Shown: in pieces, positions 1 through 11,927 of the stretch
Layout of the letters: each line of letters opens with the position of its first letter
Numbering within the stretch: position 1 is the stretch's first letter
From: Neofusicoccum parvum
Lineage: Eukaryota > Ascomycota > Dothideomycetes > Botryosphaeriales > Botryosphaeriaceae
DNA length: 64,000 bases
Assembly: GCA_020912385.1 (NCBI GenBank)
Contig: CP087207.1
Coordinates: 1,550,001-1,614,000, forward strand
Direction of reading: 5' to 3'
Notes under the pieces: generated by a model
Database searches by the model: none
Told to the model about the DNA's origin: nothing
The model's input: the letters and a program-made list of their open reading frames with translations, nothing else
Translations under genes and position numbers: made by a program

Positions 1-29
1 CAAGGTGAACATCCATATTTGATACTCAC

Positions 30-1055
30 CGTAGGGCTGATGTCGATGGTCTCGATCCGGGGGCAGAGAAGCTTCTTGTCATCGTGCGGAACAGTGTTGG
101 TTACAACAACCTTCTCCAGCTTGCTATTGTTCAGTGCCTCAATGGCATTGCCGCTCAGGATACCATGCGTGACAATAGCAATTGCGGACTTGGCACCATG
201 CTGGATGACAACGTCTGCGGCCTTCGCAAGGGTCCCGCACGTGTCGGCCATGTCATCCACAATGATGGCGGTCTTGCCGCTGACGTCTCCGACCAGCACC
301 ATCTTCGAGACCTCGTTCGGCCTTGCGCGCTCCTTGTGAATCAGGGCAAAACCCAGGTCCAGGCCGTCGGCAATCGACGTCGCCCTCTTCGCACCACCAG
401 CATCAGGGCTGACAATGACGCACTCCTTCACAGGCAGGTGCTCACGGATCCAGCGCAGGGTGCTGGGCTCGGCGTAGAGGTTGTCGACGGGGACGTTGAA
501 GAAGCCCTGGATCTGGCTGGCGTGCAGATCCATGGTGATGACGTGGTTGCAGCCAGCCGTCTGCAACATGTTGGCCATCAGCTTCGCGGTGATGGGGGCA
601 CGCGACTTGTCCTTCTTGTCCTGGCGCGCGTAGGGGAAGTTCGGGATGACGGCGGTGATGCGGCGGGCGGAAGCAGTCTTGCAGGCGTTGATCATGATCA
701 GCAACTCCATCAGACCATCATTGATATCGCCGGGAGCGGTCGACTGCAGAATGAAGACTGGGCGTATGCGTGTCAGTGGGGCGTGCGGCTATGACGCGGG
801 GCATGGCGCAGGGCGAGAGAGCAGTACCATCTTCATCGCGGACAGACTCGCCGATGGTGACGGAGGTCTCCTGGTTGGAGTATTGCAGCACGAGGATCTT
901 GGTAAGCTCGATGCCTAGCCTGTGCAGGATCTGGTGAGCGCAGCGCCCTGGCAGGTGCAGCAGCCGGTCAGGTAGCGGCGTACCGATCAGCCACCAGCTT
1001 GGCGAGCGTGGGGTGGCTGTTGCCCGTGAGCAGCTTGATCGAGTTGGTGGCCATG
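30..1055 (-). CDS. Ribose-phosphate pyrophosphokinase (PRPP synthetase), 3' end outside window
   Basis: Makes phosphoribosyl pyrophosphate from ribose 5-phosphate and ATP in the cytosol, feeding purine, pyrimidine, histidine, tryptophan and NAD synthesis. Exons read leftward: 984-1055, 828-919, 30-757; introns of 64 and 70 bp have GT-AG ends, and a third donor sits at 29-28, so the gene continues off the window. The start [12 protein letters not shown] is the usual family N-terminus. About 297 residues are visible, against roughly 320 in the family. Landmarks: YARQD (97-101), [12 protein letters not shown] (about 130-141), SPDAGG (171-176) and the PRPP-binding [10 protein letters not shown] (221-230). 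No long insertion is present, so it belongs to the canonical catalytic subgroup (like yeast Prs2/3/4) rather than the Prs1/Prs5 type with insertions; which one cannot be told. Divergent from the eS6 gene. Confidence 0.95.
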
Positions 1056-1398
1056 GCGGGGGGCGGCAGCAGCAGTGCGTGGGTGCTGGAGCGGGCCTTC
1101 GGTGCGCATGGTGGAGGCTGCAAGAGCTGCGGCCCAAGCCAGAATGCGATAAAATCCATTCGCGCCCGCTTCTGCCGCGCCCCACCGCCTGCTCCAGCCG
1201 GCGGGCGGTGTGGCTCGCCCGCCAGCGCTGGCAGCGACTGCCCAGTGCGCGCACCGGCCGCACGTTTCGCCGATTCCGCTAGCGAAGCCCACTCGAAAAG
1301 AATTCGTCCATCACCACTAGCTTTACCGCGACGACCGCGACGACAACACCAGCCCCCCGACACCGAGTCCTTTCGATCTTGACCCCCGAGCCGTCAAG
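1056..1398. promoter_or_regulatory. Divergent promoter region between PRPP synthetase and eS6
   Basis: The 343 bp between the two start codons must hold both promoters and 5' leaders. It is GC-rich with no TATA box that I can see. Open frames here in both strands do not resemble proteins. Sharing a promoter between a nucleotide-precursor enzyme and a ribosomal protein is plausible co-regulation, but that is inference. Confidence 0.5.
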
Positions 1399-2283
1399 AT
1401 GAAGCTCAACATTTCCTACCCGGCCAACGGCTCGCAGAAGCTGATCGAGATCGACGATGAGCGCAAGCTCCGCGTCTTCATGGAGCGCCGCATGGGTCAG
1501 GAGGTTCCCGGCGACAGCATTGGCGACGAGTTCAAGGGCTACGTCTTCAAGATCACCGGCGGCAACGACAAGCAGGGTTTCCCGATGAAGCAGGGTGTCA
1601 TGCACCCCACCCGTGTCCGCCTCCTGCTCGCCGACGGCCACTCCTGCTACCGCCCGCGCCGCACTGGTGAGCGCAAGAGGAAGTCCGTTCGCGGCTGCAT
1701 CGTCGGCATGGATCTCTCTGTTCTTGCTCTCTCCATTGTCAAGCAGGGCGACGCCGACATCCCCGGCCTGACCGACACCGTCCACCCCAAGCGCCTCGGC
1801 CCCAAGCGTGCCACCAAGATCCGCCGCATGTTCGGTCTCAGCAAGGAAGACGATGTGGGTTACCTTCCCCTTATCGTGCTTCGCCGGGTCATCTCAATTA
1901 TCTTGAGATGATTCCGAGTCTGAGTTTAGAAAGAGCCGAGAATCTGATATACCTTGTGATATAGGTCCGCAAGTTCGTCATCCGCCGCGAGGTCACTCCC
2001 AAGGGCGAGGGCAAGAAGCCCTACACCAAGGCTCCCAGGATCCAGCGCCTGGTTACTCCTCAGCGCCTCCAGCACAAGCGCCACAGGCTCGCCCTCAAGC
2101 GCCGCAACGCCGAGCGCCAGCGCGATGCTGCCGTACGTACTACAACATCCGAGAAGGTCAATTGGTTGGTAGCTAACAGGAAATCAGTCCGACTACGCCA
2201 AGCTTCTCCACCAGCGTGTTGTCGAGAACAAGGCTGCCCACGACGAGGCCAAGAAGAGGAGGGCTTCTTCCATGAGGAAGTAA
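1399..2283 (+). CDS. RPS6: 40S ribosomal protein eS6
   Basis: Structural protein of the small ribosomal subunit and, in other eukaryotes, a target of TOR-pathway S6 kinases. Exons 1399-1854, 1965-2132 and 2188-2283 join to 239 codons including the stop coding 239 or 238 residues, the usual length for eS6. The N-terminus [14 protein letters not shown], the central [13 protein letters not shown] and the basic C-terminal helix ending [10 protein letters not shown] are diagnostic. The RRASSM end keeps the serine-rich phosphorylatable tail seen in yeast Rps6. Introns are 110 and 55 bp with GT-AG ends. The start is certain because the family begins with this methionine. Confidence 0.97.
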
Positions 2284-3629
2284 GCGATGCACGACGTCGG
2301 GGCTTGATCAGCAGAAGGGGAGGAGCGAAAAACATTTGCTCGGTATGGGGACAAAAAAGCAGATGCGATATACCGGGTTTCGATGAAGGCATGGGCATTT
2401 CGGGGGGCATCATCAATTGGTTGAATGCAGGGCGTAAAGAATCATGGAATGATATACTCCAGGGCATCAACCTTCCGAATTTCAGTCAAAATTCCCGGTT
2501 TCTTTGGGACACTTCAATCGTGAACTCGGCGTGTTTTGTTGAAGATGTGATGCTGCAATTGGTTAGAGCATTTTCCATTGTCTCTTTAATCAATGTACTG
2601 GTTCAACTTCAAGTCTCCAGAGATCCTATTTTCGATTTGCATTTACTATGAGATTTTTTTTAACTCTTATCAACGAGCTAATCTAGGGCTAACCGACGCT
2701 TCTTCGACTCTCTTCTCGGCATGTAATCACCGCCTCAATGTCACTACGGTTGCCAACAGTCTACTATTACGGTGGTGCGCATCCTCGGGGTGCACTTTCT
2801 GGAGCAAAGCGTGGGTTTGATATCTTGTCAACTAGAATTCTTTCGAACCGCACGTACTTGCTCGAACACTTGCTAACCATGGGTCTCCAGGTCAGTATGT
2901 AATAATATCCTGCATCTATGAGAACTTTTCCAGTATTAGCAGCGAGACAAGCATGTATGTTTGTCAGCACTAGTTCATATATCACGCTATCTTCCTCGTA
3001 GATGGGTGGAGATTTTAAGATTTATCAAGATACAGCAAGCACCGTTTCGAAGCCGAACAAGCAGGATGGCCCATACTCTCAGGCGCAGGGAAAGCGTCGA
3101 TTCATGCTCGCTCATCCGTCAAGGATTGCTGTGTTTGAGAAAGCCGCATTTAGCTCTAAGGTTACCGGCTAGATCTTGCCAATACAGTTCAGAGCCAAAG
3201 ACGTAGCATCAGAAACATCTAAATATCCAATCTACGTCTGGTTCGCAGGGTTGATATTTATGCAACATTTGGTGGCACACGAGCAACCTTTCCAGTAGAT
3301 CACTAGAGATCCCCTCGTGTTTCTCCAAAAGAATTCTATAGTCCTCCGTGGCAAGTTTGAACAAACAAGCTGTGGGGGCGAGCAGCGGAGTCGGGATGAC
3401 ACTGACCACAAGTATGTCGTGGCCTTCTTTGAGCCCTTCTCGTCGCACCATATGTGGCAACCAATAAGCCCCGCCGGCAAGGATCAGACACGGCTGACCA
3501 CACCTCATTCCAACGGCACAACAACTGCTCCGCCATCCCAACATCCACCTAAAAAACCTCGCAGCCAAACAACCCATCTTCCAGCCGTACAAGCATCATC
3601 TCCCCGATTTCCTCGAAAAACTTTCCCGC
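2284..3629. other. Intergenic, eS6 3' region and SDR promoter
   Basis: Holds the eS6 3' UTR and the upstream region of the next gene. Short open frames on both strands (for example 3209-3592 on the minus strand) show no recognisable protein and are treated as chance. No RNA gene or repeat was seen. Confidence 0.5.
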
Positions 3630-4731
3630 ATGTCGGCCTTCCTCCGCCTCCTCCGCGACAAGTGGTCCCCGCCGCGCGACCCGACCACGTCGCTCGCGGG
3701 CCGCACCGTCGTCATCACGGGCGCCAACACCGGCCTCGGCCTCGAGGCGGCCGTCAAGTGCGCCGCGCTCGGCGCCGCGCGCCTGATCCTGGCAGTGCGC
3801 GACGCGGCCAAGGGCGCGAGGGCGAGGCAGGCCGTCGCGCAGCGCGCCCGCCGCCGCCGCCGCATCTCGACCCTGGAGCCCACGGGCGAGTGCGTCGTCG
3901 ACGTGTGGGAGCTGGATCTGGGCGACTGGGCGAGCGTGCGCGCGTTTGCGGAGAGGGTGGGGAGGGAGGGCGGGAGGGTGGATGCCGTGGTGCTGAATGC
4001 GGGGGTGAGCGTGAAGGAGTATCGGAAGTGCAGGACCGGGTGGGAGGAGACGCTGCAGGTGAATGTGCTGGGGACGGCGCTGCTGGGGGTGCTGTTGTTG
4101 CCGGTGTTGAAGAGGGGTGCTGAGGCCGGGGGGAGGCCGCCTGTGCTGGAGATTGTGGGGTCGAGCTTGTATCGGAGGGCGAAGCTGGGAGAGCTGGGAG
4201 AGGCGGTGCTAGAGAGGTTTAATAGGGAGGAGGGATTTAATGGTAGGACGCAGTACTCGGTTTCGAAGGCGTTGGTTATGCATGCGATGCGCAGCCTGGC
4301 GGCGATGGAAGCGTATACCGGTGGTGGGAAGGATGTGGTGGTGATGGCGGCGTCACCGGGGTTCTGCAAGAGCGAGCTGAGGAGGCACTATACGGGGCTG
4401 GCGGCGAAGGTCTTTGGCTGGTTGTTCTACGCCATCTTTGCGAGAGAGGCGGAGGAGGGGGCTAGGTCTTTGGTCAGCGCGGTGTGCTTGGGAGAGGAGG
4501 CGCACGAAGGGTTCTGGCACAGCGACCAGCTACTGGAGTGAGTATTCATGCGGTATAGGGGATAGCTACGTGCGAGCACGTTGCTGATGACTTTGCAGAT
4601 TGGACCCGATGCTTTTGGGAGAAACCGGGGAAGCGATGCGTCAACAGGTCTGGCACGAGATCATAGACGCCGTGAGACGCGACGTCCCGGAGGTCCTCGA
4701 GGTGACGAAGAACGAGACACCAATCGAATAA
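3630..4731 (+). CDS. Short-chain dehydrogenase/reductase, WWOX/retinol-dehydrogenase-like
   Basis: NAD(P)-dependent oxidoreductase of the classical SDR fold; substrate unknown. Exons 3630-4537 and 4599-4731 join to 346 residues across a 61-bp GT-AG intron (phase 2). Visible motifs: TGANTGLG cofactor-binding loop at 30-37, NAG at 123-125 and catalytic YSVSK at 209-213. The last exon encodes the acidic tail (DAVRRDVPEVLE) common in fungal members of this family, which supports the splice. Upstream residues 1-25 form a short extension without a clear membrane anchor. The gene stands alone; convergent with the F-box gene. Confidence 0.9.
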
Positions 4732-5501
4732 GCCGCGAACCTGGAGACAGTCACCATCTTGAGAAGGCTAGTAGACTCGGCTGGTGTTACCAATTAATTT
4801 TCAGCCACGAGAACCAGCGGGTCCGCTTCCAGCCAGAAGCGCGCAAACGTCGCCGCAACGCATTCTCCAATTTCCTCCGCATATTTGTCCTGCTATCATA
4901 TGGAGCTTTCCAGCTTGCATTGGTGTATTTGAACTTATGGCTTTCATTTGATTTTTCTGCCCAATTTTCTGGCTTTCGATACCTCCTGTAGTTTAATTCC
5001 CGGTATTCTTTTATCCCCGCTTCTTCAACAAAGTCTGAGCATACTATCCTTTTGTCCCATACCCAAGCTCATGTACACTAAATCTGGCTGGCTTCCATAG
5101 ACATCCCCCTAAAGGAATTACCATGAACGTTTCTTGCCCTCGCTTCGAGTTTCTGGAGATTTTCTCGCTGGAGTTTACATGGAGTAGAGAAGTCCATAGT
5201 ACCTCAATAGCGGTAACAGGCACCCGAATAGATGCCATAATCCTTCCGCAGATATCTTCAGAGCCACTCTTTCTCTTCCTTGTGATCAGCACACATTTCC
5301 GAATGCCTGCCATCGAACGCAAAATCTCGTAAAAACACCACCACCTATTCTCGGAGGTCCGTAAAAAGTCCATCCTCGCATCCTTGTTTCCCGGAAACGA
5401 TGGTGATTTTTTCCCGTTCAGATTCTCATACAATGACTTCTCCATTGTGTTCTGGTTCATCGCATCTCCCCCAACCCCATTCTTTCTAGCCCGGCGATGG
5501 T
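4732..5501. other. Intergenic between convergent genes
   Basis: 3' regions of the SDR and F-box genes. A 163-codon minus-strand open frame at 5044-5535 overlaps the F-box C-terminus in another frame, has no family resemblance and is not called. Confidence 0.5.
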
Positions 5502-7214
5502 TTAAGAAGAACACTCGTAATGAATATCGAGACACTCCAATAAGTCCTTCAACCTGTTCTGCTCTTCGGACCAGCCCTGGCCTTGACTATGTGCCAGATG
5601 AACGACCTTATGCAGCTGGGCCAACTTGCCACCCCTCTCCTTGTACGCTTGGAACATCTCGTTTAGAATTTTTGGGTTGGTTCCCGCGCCTCTAGTCTTG
5701 AGAAAGTTTCCCCCATTCGCACAGAGGAACCACTCGACATAGCCGCTGGTGATATGGAGTTCTTGCAAGCTGGCTGGGAGTATCGCGTCAAGTGGGCGCC
5801 AGCGGGTACTGTATCGCGGTGAACCTTCCTCGTCCAACTGGCATGGCTCACCCCGACGGTCTCCAAAGAGGAGCATCGGGTCAATTTCCAGCGTCTTGAG
5901 CTTCGGGAGTGTTTTGAGGGACCCGAGACCGTAAATTCCCCAGTTCGTCCCAGGGCGAAAAGTATCGGATAGGGTATGGTTGGAGTGACAGGATACTTCC
6001 TCTTGGGCATCATCGTAGTAATCTTGATCACCATCATTATCATCTTCGTTGTCGGGGACGTCATCTTCGCTTTCGTTTTCACTGTCGCTTTCTTCGCTGT
6101 CCCAATAGCCATCAGGATCGTCGTCGACCGCAAGAGACTGTGAATTATCGTAGCCCTCGTCAAGAAGCGACTTGCAGCAAGTCTTGATGCAGAAGTCTAA
6201 TGAAATTTTCAGAGTCTCCAGCTTTCGACTAAAGTGGAAGCCTCGGTCTCGGCACTCGCGAAGAGGACCTATCAGTCCCTTCCCTCTGATCGCCTTTCCG
6301 AGTTTTCGAAGATCGATGCAAGCATGTGCAATGTCGAAGTCATGACATCTCATGTGGATGGCGTACATTATGTCGATCTCGAATCTGACAAGGTTGGGCA
6401 TGAGGGCAAGTAGAGCTCGCAAAGTGTACATCGGGAGCTCGGTGCGCCAGAGAACCAGAACTGTGAGATGCGGGTAAGTCGGGAATTGAAGAGGCTGTTC
6501 GATCAGGATACCGGGATGGACCCAAGAGCCGCTCGCAGTCAGACGAAGTTTCCGCAGGTTCGGAAGGCGGGCAAGCCCTTGGAAAACCTGCGAGCAGGGG
6601 TTCGCCCGAGGAACATGTTCCATATCGCTTGTGATCAACTCGACGGTCTCCAGTAGGGGAAATTGCGCCAGGTCGGTGCGCCAAAAGCTCAGCACCTGGT
6701 AAAAGTTTCCGTCCAGAGTCAGCTTGCGCAGGTTCAGGCAGGCGCGCAGAAGGAGCGTCGTGAAAGCCCATAGTTCGCCCTTGATGAGGTGGTCCCTCTG
6801 GATCTGTTCCATCAAGCCCCATCTTTTCCTGTGCTCTGTCACACTGGGGATATGACACACGAACTGGAGCTCTGGTGGACACAGGCGGCCGTTCGACACG
6901 GACCTGGTGTCCGGCAGGGTGATGCTGATGCTCTTTGTCGAGCTTCTGAGGGCCGGATCCTCACGGTACAGGGTGGCTCCCAGTCGGATTATGGAGTACA
7001 GCTTACTCGGGCGGCCCTCGGGGTCGTCTATGCGCAGCCTAATGTTTTTGTAAAGGTTCCCGCTCGCGGCGAGATTGAGCATTCTGCATGTTCTAGCAAC
7101 TGCAGCGACATCTTGGGAGAGTGGGAGGAGTGCAGCAATCTCCTGCAGCAGCTCAGTTGATAGGTCTAGTAAGCCGGTCGTCGCGGGCGCACGCATAATG
7201 TGAGGGTCGGACAT
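5502..7214 (-). CDS. F-box protein with leucine-rich-repeat-like region
   Basis: Probable substrate-recognition subunit of an SCF ubiquitin ligase. Single exon, 570 residues from the ATG at 7214. The same frame stays open upstream for 77 more codons, but that stretch has no ATG, so the downstream start is chosen. An F-box-like segment (LLDLSTELLQEIAALLPLSQDVAAVARTC...) lies near residues 14-60, followed by repeated LRKL/LETVEL/LRKLRL patterns typical of degenerate LRRs. A strongly acidic insert rich in D/E/S lies near residues 363-402. This class expands quickly in Pezizomycotina; the substrate cannot be predicted. Confidence 0.8.
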   Translation of the reverse strand: MSDPHIMRAPATTGLLDLSTELLQEIAALLPLSQDVAAVARTCRMLNLAASGNLYKNIRLRIDDPEGRPSKLYSIIRLGATLYREDPALRSSTKSISITLPDTRSVSNGRLCPPELQFVCHIPSVTEHRKRWGLMEQIQRDHLIKGELWAFTTLLLRACLNLRKLTLDGNFYQVLSFWRTDLAQFPLLETVELITSDMEHVPRANPCSQVFQGLARLPNLRKLRLTASGSWVHPGILIEQPLQFPTYPHLTVLVLWRTELPMYTLRALLALMPNLVRFEIDIMYAIHMRCHDFDIAHACIDLRKLGKAIRGKGLIGPLRECRDRGFHFSRKLETLKISLDFCIKTCCKSLLDEGYDNSQSLAVDDDPDGYWDSEESDSENESEDDVPDNEDDNDGDQDYYDDAQEEVSCHSNHTLSDTFRPGTNWGIYGLGSLKTLPKLKTLEIDPMLLFGDRRGEPCQLDEEGSPRYSTRWRPLDAILPASLQELHITSGYVEWFLCANGGNFLKTRGAGTNPKILNEMFQAYKERGGKLAQLHKVVHLAHSQGQGWSEEQNRLKDLLECLDIHYECSS

Positions 7215-8008
7215 TGCGCGGAGAGATCGCCAGCAGAGCGAGAGGTTGTCGAGCCAGAAGGCGGCGGAGGACGAAGGGCGCGGCGGGCGCAGATCAAGGC
7301 TTGCTGTTGGACCGCTCGAAACAGAGCTCGTAGGGGTTGCAGGCTTGATATCCAAGGAGCGGGTGGTGGCACGTTTGTGTAAGAGTTTGGCGGTCGCGGA
7401 GTACCGGAGCAAAGACCGTGGAGAAGGCGTTTGCGTGGGCGCCAAGCCTGGTCAGCGTGCGGGAGGGTCCAAGTACCGCCGCGGGGAGTCCGTAGGGGCC
7501 GGTCAACGGGAAACAGGCACCAGCGGCAGCCAGAATGCTCGGAAAGAGCTGCAAGAGACTTGGCACGTTCTTTCCGCCAGACACTCACCACTTCCAGGGA
7601 TCCGCCAGCCGAGACACCGATCGCAGCTACCTCCTGCGCTCACCCTCACCTGGCTCTGCGGTAGCCACCAAGACTTTCCCGCTCCTCCCCACACCCTCCG
7701 TCAATCTGACAGATCATCAACTCACTCGCCGCATAAACTCCAGAAGATCTCTCAGCTTACCTCGCTTCTCCACCGCAAAACACACTCTTGCCTCAACGGT
7801 CAAGAGCATCGAGCTCGATTGCTACTATGACACAGGACTTGCCTTCCGCGTCATCACAAAGTTTTGAAAGGGTCGGCTTGTTTTTATCATCTTTGTCAAA
7901 GAATCACATGGAAAGGGTTGTTTGTGTCTTGGCTACAGTAACAATCTATTCGAAAGGTGCATCTATCGGCATTCCTTTAGGTTGAGGACGACGTCTGTTG
8001 TCGCATGC
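7215..8008. other. Intergenic, F-box promoter and 3' region of the secreted-protein gene
   Basis: Nearly 800 bp with overlapping open frames on both strands, none with recognisable protein character. Presumed to contain the F-box gene promoter and 5' UTR. No repeat or RNA gene was recognised. Confidence 0.4.
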
Positions 8009-8599
8009 TTACTGGTAAACGCAAACCACCTTCGGAGTCCTGACCTTCTTCGTAGTAATGTCAAACGCGGTGCACTTATCCTTACCCACCGGAGAGCCGT
8101 AGGCCTTCTCCGGGTAGACCAGATACTCGCCCGTGGCCTGAGGGCACGCAAGCCAGTTGCTGTCTGCGTAAGATAGCTTTCCATCAGCAGCGCGGCTGAA
8201 CTGATCAGTGACGTGATCAGGGTTCGTGGCCTCGACAATCGGGCCGGTGTAGGAGAGCAGTCCATCAGTGGTGCCGGAGATGTCAGCATAGACTGTTTTG
8301 CGCCGTTAGCCACCGTACGCTTCTTCGCCTGGCGCCTCCCACTTACCCTGCTGCTGGTTCTGCTCGCCATTGGCGTACATGGCCAGCCATCCCTCGTTGC
8401 CGCCCTCGAATACGGGCGCGATATCGCCGCAGGTCGAATTGGTCTCCTTGCCAATGTAGAAGAAGCCGGCGTTGACCTTGAGGTATTTGCCGTCGATCGA
8501 CGATCCAGATCCGGTAGCGATGAGCTTGAATGTGTCCTCAGCGGCCAGCGCACCGCCGGCGCAGGCAAGAGCGGAGGCAAAGATGGCCGTGGTCTTCAT
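8009..8599 (-). CDS. Small secreted protein, PhiA-like cell-wall protein candidate
   Basis: Exons 8347-8599 and 8009-8292 join to 178 residues across a 54-bp GT-AG intron. The N-terminus MKTTAIFASALACAGGALA is a clear signal peptide, cleaved near residue 19-20. The mature part (FKLIATGSGSSIDGKYLKV...FYIGK) is glycine-rich, has one N-glycosylation sequon (NST) and few cysteines, and ends DKCTAFDITTKKV...VVCVYQ. The general pattern resembles fungal PhiA-type cell-wall proteins, but I cannot confirm this without a search. An effector or surface protein is an alternative. Confidence 0.75.
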
Positions 8600-11500
8600 T
8601 TTGGTTGAAAGGAACGTGATGAATTTTGGAAAAGAGTGTCGTGCTGTAAGAGCGAGCAGGTAAATGAGTGACGGGTTGCGTTGAGCTTTGCGATTGCTGG
8701 GTGGCGAGCGGCGCCTATTTAATTTGAAGGCAATGGCCTCGCGTACCTTGATTAGAAGCCTAAAGGGACGAACCGATCTTTTTTGGTTGTTGGAGGGGCT
8801 CGGACGGGGTGCCATGGTGCGGGGTGTCCCGTGGGCTCGTATTTGCGTGGCTAGTTGCATTCGGCAGCCAGCGTGGAATTGCACACTTACAGACTTGAAC
8901 AAGATCAGCACAAATCGTGAGATTATCTCTGCCATCCCCTGATGTGTTTCGAAACGCAGAGCCTCGCATTTGAGCCTCGGATGGAGCGACGCGAAATTTA
9001 TTTTCTATGCAGACAAGTTGAGTGGTTGTGCGGCAACAAGATATATTTGGAAGCCGAGCGCATGTAGATAGATCAACGGTAAACATACAGTGGCATCTGG
9101 GAGCGTTTATGCACCAAATAGCAGCCCTGGAGTCACGTAAGTAAACAGTAATATTCACCTCTACCGATGAAGCTCATGTAGATCACCAGAAACAGGCAGA
9201 GATAAAGCGCTGAATGCGCCTTTTGAATGGGTCAAATCGTCTTTGAGGATGTCTACCATTTTGGGCAAATCCAGGAATTGGACTTCCTGGTATTCGTTTT
9301 GTTGTTCCTTTAAAATAAATGTGGATATGAGGTCTATATGGCCAGGATCGTTGGGTTCCAAGACGCACGAAACTTGAAGGAGCACAATGGCATTCAGACA
9401 TGTGGCCAATACTCTTTACATGACGTCTGGTTGCGCAGCAGGTCATTCTGGATCCTCACTCAGGATAAGTCAAAGTGCTGGGTGGACCAGAGACTTAGTG
9501 CAGCTACACGGCGATTTTTACTTTAGCTGACAGTCACCACGAAATACCACAAGAGAACACCATTCGCAGCATCTACCTAAAGGAACAACCCCGAAAAACA
9601 TGTCGAACAATGTCCACAATAATTTCGTAGAGAATTCTGGAAGGCATCAAGCCCCCATGAACAGGCGCATCGCCAACGTTTCCGAATTGTGACCTTTTGG
9701 GAGAAGTAGACTTAGTTGGGGATACTCTAAGCTGTAGACGGCTATTCCTGTGTGCGTGTGCAGCTCTGGCGTTATCGTTCCTTCTCTCGTTCGGTCGGTA
9801 CTTTCTGACGCAGGACTCCACTCGAGCGAAGGGACTCACGAAACTGAGTTTTCATTAAATTTGTCAACCCAACCTTCCTTCATGGGCTATTCTTTCTTGT
9901 TCCATTGCTCCAGAAGCATTGACTGCCTTTGACAGTCTTACAGAACATGGTTTCCGCCAGGACCGTGTAGAAGGACGTCTAGGGTCCACTGCGCTCTTCG
10001 CCAAAAAAAAAAAAAAAGAAGTTATCCCATCAAGCATCTCCATATTCATCTTTTCCTTGTTGAAGCTGAGTTTGGAGTCCGTTGGTTGTAGCTCCTTGCT
10101 GGGATTGAGTTGGGAGTTCATGGGTGGTATTTCCGTTCGTTCGTGTCTTGCGTCTCGCGTCTGTTCTCCTGCTGTATCCTTTTCTTCTAACGGTGAACCA
10201 TATGATGCTCGAGCATAAGTAGATGGATAATCTTTGTTTGTTGGTCGAGTCTTGCATCATGTCGTCCGCTGTTAACCCGGACTGTGGAGTGTCCGTGCAT
10301 TAAGATGCCAGTTGCACTCTCCGGAGTCTGAGCTTTCGTTACGGAGGGCGATGATGCATGTACATACTCTACCCATTCGCTCTTGTTTAAGAATGCAGCA
10401 TCTTTATCAATTGGCAGATGTTTCCTAAGAAAAGAGGTGTCCCAAAAATCCTATTTGGACTCTGGAATGGGAGAGCTTCTCTGCGACGATTTGAAGGCGA
10501 ATGAGTTCTGCAATGTGTGTGTCGAGATGGAAGAGAAAAATTAGGACAGCACAGCTGGCTGGCAGTCAACGCAATGTTGGGTGTAGGATTGAGCCAGAAG
10601 GGCGGGGCAGGGGAGTGTTATGCAATGTTGGCTGAGAATGTATGGCGCACATGCATAGGCACGGGGTTAAGAAGTGTCGTAACAAACTTAGGTCTGAAAA
10701 GGACATACTTTTTTGCTCAGAGCACCGGAATTGGATGTAGAAGCTTCTCACCTAACAGCGTGTTCCTGAAATGGCTAGCACAGACGTAAGAGAGTACCAC
10801 ACGACCATTGATTGATGGAGCTAACAGGCTGGTATCTGATGACGCAATCGTATAGAGTGGTGTTTACAATTGTACACAGACATCGATGGAAGCGAGATTT
10901 GCGAAAGAGGGGATCCGCGATGAATTGGGCCGAGAAAGACGGAATGATCTTCAATATTAATGGATAAAAGTGTTCACAGCTTCCGGATTCAGCAGGCACA
11001 CCATCTTCCACCGCTTTGTTTGGCATCCGCCAAGTCTGTTTCGGACTCTGTTTCATCCTAATTCGTGGAGGTATTTTAGGGGCACGGCCAAGACAGGGCC
11101 AAGAGGTCGCTTGTTAGAGCTTTACCCCGCAGTCGGAACTGTAGACTAGGTCGTCGGGACGAACTTTCAGCGAGATGAACGAGGACCGGGGACTAAAAGG
11201 TTGGCGTTTCATGGCCGAAACAGTCAACTACATGTCGGAGAGCTGCGCATGCAGGGTTCCCACTTGGCAGGGCAACTTGGCAAGCCACCCAAATCAATTC
11301 AAGTCAACCCACCTTTTTCTTACTCGTTTGACGGGCCATGTCCATAGCCGCTTCGAAATATAGGATACACTGCGTGACTTGATCTGGTTTGGTCAATTGC
11401 TGAGCCGCTTCGTCAAGGCAAGCCGGATAAGTGACTTCACTTGACTTGCCAAGCTGGATCCCTGTCCGCAGGAGTAGACGCACCACGAAATCTTAAGTGC

Positions 11501-11927
11501 CTAGTTTACTTCATAGCACCAGAGTTGATTTTGCTCTCACTCAAGAAATTCTCTTTCGGGCGAACGCCTAGCACACAAACACTCTGAATGTTCAGCTGAG
11601 AGCATACAATTGTTGCTCACTATAGGGTGTACGTACACTTAACACTTCGCTAAAAGGAGCCTGACCACCAAGGCGGCTTGGCGTGTCAGATCTCTTGTCG
11701 TTTCTTGTCACGTCATGTTTAGTACTTTGTTTCTCCTTCAATTGGTGGGCCAATAATCCTGCGCGAACCGCAGCGGTGCGCTTCATCCGGCGGACCACGG
11801 CCGTATCATCCGGTGGAGCATTGGCTCCACCCCTTTACACGTAGAGGTATATAAAACAAGCTGCCTTGCGCTTCTTCGACTCTTGATCCAACCATCCGTA
11901 CTTACGAACTAAAAGGGTATCTTCACA
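8600..11927. other. Long gene-free interval (3.3 kb)
   Basis: I see no convincing coding region, tRNA or transposon here. It holds the promoter of the small secreted protein on the left, an A15 run at 10003-10017, and the upstream region of the beta-helix gene on the right. Composition is more AT-rich than the flanking genes. Long upstream regions of this kind are common next to regulated secreted-protein genes. Confidence 0.45.
11848..11855 (+). promoter_or_regulatory. TATA box of the beta-helix gene
   Basis: TATATAAA lies 73 bp upstream of the ATG at 11928, within a short AT-rich patch in otherwise mixed sequence. Position and match suggest a TATA-driven, regulated gene. Confidence 0.6.

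Noticed and set aside
3630..4731. Secondary-metabolite gene cluster around the SDR
   Set aside because: No synthase, P450, transporter or pathway regulator sits nearby; neighbours are housekeeping or unrelated genes.
5044..5535. 163-codon minus-strand frame
   Set aside because: It overlaps the F-box C-terminus in another frame and resembles no family; likely 3' UTR.
7215..7445. N-terminal extension of the F-box protein
   Set aside because: The frame is open but has no ATG before 7214; a non-ATG start would be needed.
10003..10017. A15 run as a retroposon tail
   Set aside because: No retroposon body or target duplication is visible next to it.
11275..11465. Inverted CTTGGCAAG/CTTGACTTGCC sequences
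   Set aside because: The match is short and interrupted; it does not exceed what 3 kb of noncoding DNA can show by chance.
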